In this document: in pieces, positions 16,212 to 19,777 of the stretch | Layout of the letters: each line of letters begins with the position of its first letter | Numbering within the stretch: the stretch's first letter is position 1 | Origin: Treponema sp. | Lineage (GTDB): Bacteria; Spirochaetota; Spirochaetia; Treponematales; Breznakiellaceae | Assembly: GCA_009786625.1 (NCBI GenBank) | Contig: WQRT01000027.1 | Location: 1,359-21,135, forward strand | Length of the DNA: 19,777 bases | Reading direction: 5' to 3' | The notes under the pieces: model-generated | Databases searched by the model: none | What the model was told of the DNA's origin: nothing | Seen by the model: the letters and a program-made list of their open reading frames with translations, nothing else | Position numbers and translations under genes: made by a program

Positions 16212-16439
16212 ATGAAATTTCCAGAATTTTCAAAAGAAGATCTCATGATAATAAATGAGGCTTTGTTGAAGGCAAAGAGACAATCAGAGACTGACGGTTT
16301 TGAAACAGAAAAAAGAATTCTTGATAGTCATCGTACAGCTTCAAATGAGAGTTATATTTCGTGTATTCAATTGATGTATGATCAACTTCTTCGCAAGATT
16401 GAAGATGCAATAAAGGAGATGAAAGATGAGCAAAAATAA
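16212..16439 (+). CDS. Small helical hypothetical protein
   Basis: A 75-residue, charged, predicted all-helical protein (KEDLMIINEALLKAKRQ; SYISCIQLMYDQLLRKIEDA) with no signal peptide and no family I recognise. GGAGG lies 5 nt before ATG, a strong site, which supports it as a real gene. Its 3' end overlaps the lipoprotein gene by 14 nt, so the two are translationally linked. It diverges from the XRE regulator. Its size and position resemble the small partner of a regulator-controlled module, but there is no direct evidence of function. Confidence 0.65.
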   Translation: MKFPEFSKEDLMIINEALLKAKRQSETDGFETEKRILDSHRTASNESYISCIQLMYDQLLRKIEDAIKEMKDEQK

Positions 16440-16929
16440 TTTATTTTACGTCTTACCAGTGGTGATAATCGGATATATTTTCATCGCCTGCAATAATGGT
16501 GGGGGTGATAACGGTTTAGTTAATAATGATCAAAATCAATATGTTAGCTACGCAGAACTCAAGGGAACGCTAAATATTACAGATCTTGATTATTTTAATG
16601 ATAAGTATATTAGCGGGAGCACCCATTATATACAGTATGATATAGATGGCAATGGCAAAGAGATTTACACCAGTCACAAAGGACTAAAATTAGAAGCTCT
16701 CGATGACTTCGGTTCTGGTATCGTCGCCAGAAGAGGTTTGATTAGCAATGGCTCCGTTACTTTGAAGGTTTGGGATTGGGATAGTGATTATAAATTTAGC
16801 GGAAACGGTAAAATTGTGTTTTATGCAACTATTGTAAATGATGCGACAGGAGCATCAACTATAATTTCACGGAAAAATATGGAAATAACTTTTGTTAACT
16901 GGAGTGGAACTGGCTCGTGGGGTAATTGA
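16426..16929 (+). CDS. Hypothetical lipoprotein
   Basis: A 167-residue protein with a short N-terminal hydrophobic segment ending in a lipobox-like IFIAC (Cys22), followed by a Asn/Gly/Asp-rich tether (NNGGGDNGLVNND) and a beta-rich domain with Trp/Asp motifs (KVWDWDSDYKF; FVNWSGTGSWGN at the end). It is probably lipid-modified and exposed in the periplasm or on the surface, as is common in spirochaetes. The family is not recognised. GGAG lies within the end of the preceding gene, 14 nt of overlap. It runs opposite to most cassette genes, and its stop is 27 bp from the attC-like site at 16956. Confidence 0.65.
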   Translation: MSKNNLFYVLPVVIIGYIFIACNNGGGDNGLVNNDQNQYVSYAELKGTLNITDLDYFNDKYISGSTHYIQYDIDGNGKEIYTSHKGLKLEALDDFGSGIVARRGLISNGSVTLKVWDWDSDYKFSGNGKIVFYATIVNDATGASTIISRKNMEITFVNWSGTGSWGN

Positions 16930-16955
16930 ATAATATTCCAAAAAAATCAAAACCA

Positions 16956-17102
16956 GCGCCTAACAGGTCTGTATGCGCTTCGCCGCTTTAGCAGATCGGC
17001 TTCCATTCAGCTAGGTCATGGCTAAAGCCATTCCCGTGTCTCATTCCAGCACATTTTTGCAGCCCTGCAAAACAGATAGGCGCAGTTACTATTTGTTAAG
17101 CG
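16956..17102 (-). repeat. attC-like site (147 bp)
   Basis: The left end is GCGCCTAAC (16956-16964) and the right end GTTAAGCG (17095-17102), complementary at 7 of 8 core positions. Inner arms TGCGC (16974-16978) and GCGCA (17080-17084) pair. The centre contains further hairpins such as ATGGCT/AGCCAT. This is the R''-L''-L'-R' order of an integron attC. Confidence 0.7.
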
Positions 17103-17162
17103 AAGTTTTGATTTTTTACATCCAAATGATAGTTTTTATTTATGAAGTTTATCAAATTTTCT

Positions 17163-17492
17163 TTATTGTAAAAGCTTTCCCTTACATTCTGGACACAATA
17201 TTCCTGATCTCATGCCGTACTTAATATCAGGCTTTTCAATGCACATATCATACATGCAACCAATTGGCGGTTCATGTACTATTTTCAAGGCTATTTCCTC
17301 TGATAGGTTTGCAGAGAAATGAATTGCCGCTTGTGCTATTTGATAAATAATGTAACTTTTCAATGAAGGTGGCGAATAAAGCTTTTCCCAATCATAAAGA
17401 GTAATTATCGCACTGTTTCTGTACTCATGAGAGAACCAATTATCGTAGAAAACCTTATCAGTAAGATATATCCATTTTTCCTCATTTTCCAT
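17163..17492 (-). CDS. Cys-pair hypothetical protein, probably 5'-truncated by the cassette boundary
   Basis: A 109-residue reading frame from ATG 17492. Residues near the middle (DWEKLYSPPSLKSYIIYQIAQ) and the C-terminal GCMYDMCIEKPDIKYGMRSG followed by CPECKG look conserved; the two Cys pairs suggest a zinc-binding end. I cannot name the family. No ribosome binding site precedes the ATG, and the same frame stays open for a further 17 codons upstream (IYIIIPEDVCFR), up to a TGA inside the attC core. This suggests the N-terminal part of a longer gene was lost when the cassette formed. A TATAAT (17518-17523) lies upstream with only a weak -35. Confidence 0.55.
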   Translation of the reverse strand: MENEEKWIYLTDKVFYDNWFSHEYRNSAIITLYDWEKLYSPPSLKSYIIYQIAQAAIHFSANLSEEIALKIVHEPPIGCMYDMCIEKPDIKYGMRSGILCPECKGKLLQ

Positions 17493-17544
17493 GCGAAAAC
17501 ATACATCTTCGGGAATAATTATATAAATATGTCCAGTGATATTT

Positions 17545-17616
17545 CACCTAACGTCAAAGGTAACTGGCGTTTTGCCAGCCCAAACAGGGCGGAGAGCCAT
17601 CACCGTTTGTTATGTG
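17545..17616 (-). repeat. attC-like site (72 bp)
   Basis: CACCTAAC (17545-17552) and GTTATGTG (17609-17616) form the outer cores. GGTAACTGGC (17559-17568) pairs with GCCATCACC (17596-17604), leaving an unpaired base in one arm as attC sites do. The centre carries TGCCAGCCC, shared with the two larger sites to the right. This is the shortest site of the array. Confidence 0.75.
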
Positions 17617-17636
17617 AAGTGAGGGCGCGTTCACCA

Positions 17637-18776
17637 TTATTTTTTATCAATCAGTTCAAAATCATATTTCTGAAATTCTTTTCCGTTAATGATGATAGAA
17701 ACCTGGTGAAGTCCGGAATGTAATACTCTTGTTGTTACAGCGCGAAAAGAGTGTCTTCGGGTAATATCTGTTATCGAATTTTTTGCATATTCTTTTTCGC
17801 TGATCTTGCAGACTTTCTTCGATAAAGTTTTATTGGCTTTTTGATAATAAATCCCGTATTCAAGCCTTATTTTGGCTTTCTTAGAACTGTTATTCACTAA
17901 TTTAAAACTAAATTCCAAAAACTCGCCGATTTTAATTTTTGATCTTGATATTTTAAAATCTTTGATAGTGATGTTTTTTACAGTGCCAAAACCAAATATT
18001 TCCATTGCCTCCGCATTACCTTGTTTTAATAGCGTTCTGCTGCCATGTTTTATAACCCAATTTATATTTTCCGACTTACCTTGCCATTTTTTTATCAAAT
18101 TAATTACTGTTTCAGGATTGTCTTTCGCTATATCATTCAAATTATTTGCAACACTCAACCTTACAAATCTTGATGTATCATTTTTTAGATTTTCCAAAAT
18201 CGGAATAATTGGAGCCGGATTTTCCTTTAAATCCGACAAACCCATTGCCCAAGGGAGACGCGGACGGCAACCTTCCGATGAAAGCCGCCTTACCCCCCAA
18301 TGTTCATGTTTCGACCAAACTAACATCTGCTTCATCATTTCTTTTGGATACTTGATTATAAAAGGGCGGACAGCAAATTCGCAGCTTGTAAATTGGGTTA
18401 TTTTTTCTATCGCTTTAATTGACGTTTCATAATCATCTAAACCGTATTGCTCAACAAAATTATCCAAAACCCATCCATATTCCAGCGATAAACCAAACGT
18501 TGTATCATCTACCTCTGAAAAATTAAACACATCTTTTAAGTGGTCTAATAATTCAAGTATTTTAGCGATTGCCTCTTTGTAATCTGCCGGTAAATAATTT
18601 TTAAGAACTGCCGTGATATGCCAACATCGCTGCTTAAATTCTTTTTTCTCCCATTCATTGTCCATTATTTGTGATATGAACTTGCGCGTATTAAAGCCTT
18701 TAATGATAAGCTTTAAATCATTAGTAAACCTATTGAAAAAATCTATATTAAACATGTCTTTAAGGGCTTCAGTCAT
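17637..18776 (-). CDS. alkC: AlkC-type DNA alkylation repair glycosylase with Ig-like domain
   Basis: A 379-residue protein of the AlkC/AlkD HEAT-like repeat superfamily, which removes alkylated bases from DNA to start base excision repair. It opens with TEALKDMFNIDFF, then helical repeats. The AlkC signatures are TSCEFAVRPFI (about 130-140), GVRRLSSEGCRPRLPWAMG (about 161-179), PIIPILENLKND and VRLSVANNLNDIAKD. After about 265 a beta-rich C-terminal domain (IGEFLEFSFKLVNNSSKKAK, HSFRAVTTRVLHSGLHQ) matches the Ig-like extension of full-length AlkC proteins. ATG 18776 is chosen because GGAGG lies 5 nt upstream; a TTG 12 nt earlier overlaps that site. It occupies one cassette, with its own promoter at 18847-18875. 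Family assignment is from remembered motifs. Confidence 0.88.
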   Translation of the reverse strand: MTEALKDMFNIDFFNRFTNDLKLIIKGFNTRKFISQIMDNEWEKKEFKQRCWHITAVLKNYLPADYKEAIAKILELLDHLKDVFNFSEVDDTTFGLSLEYGWVLDNFVEQYGLDDYETSIKAIEKITQFTSCEFAVRPFIIKYPKEMMKQMLVWSKHEHWGVRRLSSEGCRPRLPWAMGLSDLKENPAPIIPILENLKNDTSRFVRLSVANNLNDIAKDNPETVINLIKKWQGKSENINWVIKHGSRTLLKQGNAEAMEIFGFGTVKNITIKDFKISRSKIKIGEFLEFSFKLVNNSSKKAKIRLEYGIYYQKANKTLSKKVCKISEKEYAKNSITDITRRHSFRAVTTRVLHSGLHQVSIIINGKEFQKYDFELIDKK

Positions 18777-18846
18777 TTTTTCCTCCAATAGGCTAACCCT
18801 TTTTGTATTTCATTTTATATGAAATTACATGGGAAGCACAGCAAAT

Positions 18847-18904
18847 ATTGTATTATATTAAGAAAAACTTGTCAAACATGTTTTTTACCTTAAAGAACAT
18901 GTTC
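18847..18904 (-). promoter_or_regulatory. alkC cassette promoter with twin palindromic operators
   Basis: Minus-strand TTGACA (18870-18875), 17-bp spacer, TACAAT (18847-18852), nearly consensus. AAACATGTTT (18874-18883) overlaps the edge of the -35 and GAACATGTTC (18895-18904) lies upstream; both are perfect 10-bp palindromes sharing AACATGTT, with centres 21 bp apart, two helical turns. This looks like paired operator half-sites for a damage- or regulator-responsive protein. Confidence 0.65.
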
Positions 18905-18924
18905 ATACGATTTTATTCCCATTT

Positions 18925-19139
18925 CACATAACGTTCTAGGTAACTGACGTTTTGCCAGCCCGAATAAGGGCTTGCGCAGCATCGAACCTTTGGTTCGCAA
19001 CTAGGGCTGGCAGAATGTGGGTGAGTTAAGGATGACCGCTTTCACGGTCAATTCTAAGAGTGGAAGTGAGCAAGAACCGAAGGTTCTACGAACCCCGAGG
19101 GCACGAACAGCACCCGCAGCAGTTACCGTTTGTTATGTG
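18925..19139 (-). repeat. Large attC-like site (215 bp)
   Basis: Outer cores CACATAAC (18925-18932) and GTTATGTG (19132-19139) are perfect complements. Inner arms GGTAACTG (18939-18946) and CAGTTACC (19120-19127) are also perfect. The centre contains TGCCAGCCC/GGGCTGGCA (18953-18961 with 19004-19012), CGAACC/GGTTCG, TGACCG/CGGTCA and AGAACC/GGTTCT hairpins. Its first 61 bp, from 18921, are identical to the site at the window's right end. Confidence 0.85.
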
Positions 19140-19174
19140 AAGTTGGTTTTTGCTTTTATTCCTTTCTCATTATT

Positions 19175-19606
19175 TTATATTTTTGTAAATAATTTACAAG
19201 GAATATTTAAAAACACATCATCTTTCCCACACATTTTGAAACCAATATTTTCATAAAAACCAGCAATATTCTCTTTAGTTTCAACCAACCATTCAGAATT
19301 TGGATATTTATTGATACAAAGTTTTATTAATTCACTACCAATTCCATTGCCTTGAAATTCTGGATCAACAATTAAATCATATATAATAGATCGGAATATT
19401 TTATCACTAAGAACTCTTACAACTCCCACTAATTTTTTATTATACCACGCCGATATTACAAAAGTTGAATTTAGAAACGGTATGTTATATTTATTTATCA
19501 TCTCAGGACTATCAGACCCATCTGACCAGCCGACCGCCACAAATAATTTATGTAATTGATTAGATGGTAAATCCTTTTTTGTACTATTATAAATAATATT
19601 TTCCAT
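19175..19606 (-). CDS. GNAT family N-acetyltransferase
   Basis: A 143-residue acetyltransferase using acetyl-CoA. The start is ATG 19606, with GGAGG 5 to 6 nt upstream; the TTG at 19618 lies across that site. The central strand and motif A are clear: SIIYDLIVDPEFQGNGIGSELI, where QGNGIG (85-90) binds the CoA pyrophosphate. The later segment WLVETKENIAGFYENIGFKM is the usual motif B. VAVGWSDGSDSPEM near the N-terminus is typical of small GNATs of unknown substrate. A small-molecule or protein substrate, including drug modification, cannot be judged from sequence. It fills one cassette between two near-identical attC-like sites and has its own promoter. Confidence 0.85.
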   Translation of the reverse strand: MENIIYNSTKKDLPSNQLHKLFVAVGWSDGSDSPEMINKYNIPFLNSTFVISAWYNKKLVGVVRVLSDKIFRSIIYDLIVDPEFQGNGIGSELIKLCINKYPNSEWLVETKENIAGFYENIGFKMCGKDDVFLNIPCKLFTKI

Positions 19607-19636
19607 ACACTCCTCCAAACAAGTAAATACTATTAC

Positions 19637-19664
19637 AGTATATTTGTTTCATAATATTTTCCAA
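19637..19664 (-). promoter_or_regulatory. Cassette-borne promoter for the GNAT gene
   Basis: Minus-strand TTGGAA (19659-19664), 16-bp spacer, TATACT (19637-19642), each 4/6 or 5/6 to consensus. It lies between the attC core and the start codon, inside the cassette. Confidence 0.45.
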
Positions 19665-19683
19665 CCAATTCAAAAACCAATTT

Positions 19684-19777
19684 CACATAACGTTCTAGGT
19701 AACTGACGTTTTGCCAGCCCGAATAAGGGCTTGCGCAGCAAGACCAGGGCTGGCAAAATGTGGGTGAGGGAGGCGTG
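19684..19777 (-). repeat. attC-like site, cut by the window end
   Basis: CACATAAC (19684-19691) and GGTAACTG follow the same plan as the 18925 site; 61 bp from 19680 are identical. The inner stem is a perfect 12-bp TTTTGCCAGCCC/GGGCTGGCAAAA (19709-19720 with 19747-19758). The right half with L' and R' cores lies outside the window, so the array continues to the right. Confidence 0.75.

Larger units (their letters stand above)
15102..19777 (-). mobile_element. Integron-type gene cassette array (attC-bounded, no integrase in window)
   Basis: Five small gene units are separated by imperfect palindromes with integron attC architecture: R'' core (..YYAAC), L'', structured centre, L', R' core (GTTRRRY-like). 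The two ends of a unit are reverse complements, as expected for a circularising cassette: GTTATGTGAA/TTCACATAAC around the AlkC unit, GTTATGTGAA/TTCACATAAC around the GNAT unit, and GTTAGGCGC/GCGCCTAAC around the XRE-lipoprotein unit. The unit at 17103-17544 matches less well (GTTAAGCG against CACCTAAC). Most genes read leftward, so attI and intI would be expected at higher coordinates beyond the window. Treponema denticola is known to carry a chromosomal integron. The left limit abuts dnaJ, where no clear attC remains. Confidence 0.75.

Noticed and set aside
17872..18432. 186-residue plus-strand frame antisense to alkC
   Set aside because: It is a shadow of the AlkC gene, whose motifs are unambiguous.
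18895..18904. Canonical LexA (SOS) box at GAACATGTTC
   Set aside because: The Gram-positive-type box needs GAAC and GTTC separated by four bases; here the spacing is two. I kept it as an unnamed operator instead.
15593..19777. CRISPR array
   Set aside because: The repeats are long, palindromic, variable in length and separated by genes, and there are no short regular spacers or cas genes.

Overview
The window looks like a stretch of a spirochaete chromosome, most likely a Treponema or close relative. The evidence is an archaeal/eukaryotic-type PheS (a known spirochaete trait), a DUF4954 left-handed beta-helix protein, a grpE-dnaK-dnaJ operon, and an integron-type cassette array of a kind known from Treponema. 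The genus is inferred from gene content only.

Layout. (a) 1-545: AT-rich debris, holding the 3' end of an unidentified + strand gene, two tandem palindromes, and a frameshifted remnant of a Cys-rich gene. (b) 546-5639, minus strand: a GT4 glycosyltransferase with a strong near-leaderless promoter, then pheS and DUF4954, the last two overlapping by 4 nt. (c) 5640-11167, plus strand: a regulatory region with two copies of a dyad 42 bp apart lying directly upstream of a sigma70-like promoter. It is followed by a secreted BOF (YgiW/YdeI-type) protein, a secreted tandem-BOF protein, a 12-TM membrane protein with a C-terminal LuxR helix-turn-helix, a MacA-like lipoprotein adaptor and a MacB-type FtsX permease. 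No ABC ATPase is present. Tight spacing makes the last four an operon, readable as an envelope-sensing and efflux or lipoprotein-handling unit. (d) 11168-15101: grpE-dnaK-dnaJ with its own promoter and a structured leader before dnaK.

(e) 15102-19777: directly behind dnaJ the sequence becomes visibly more AT-rich and changes into small unrelated genes separated by structured, imperfectly palindromic elements. Each element starts with CACNTAAC or GCGCCTAAC and ends with GTTATGTG, GTTAAGCG or GTTAGGCGC. They have the R''-L''-L'-R' architecture of integron attC sites, and cassette ends are reverse complements of each other as expected. Cassettes carry, from right to left: a GNAT acetyltransferase, an AlkC-type DNA alkylation-repair glycosylase with its Ig-like domain, a Cys-pair protein that looks 5'-truncated, a three-gene unit (XRE regulator diverging from a small helical protein and a lipoprotein), and a membrane PH-like protein. 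Most genes point leftward, so any integrase or attI would be expected to the right, outside the window. Without it the block could be the distal end of a complete integron or an orphan attC cluster. Several cassettes carry their own promoters. The AlkC one has a near-consensus promoter preceded by twin AACATGTT palindromes 21 bp apart.
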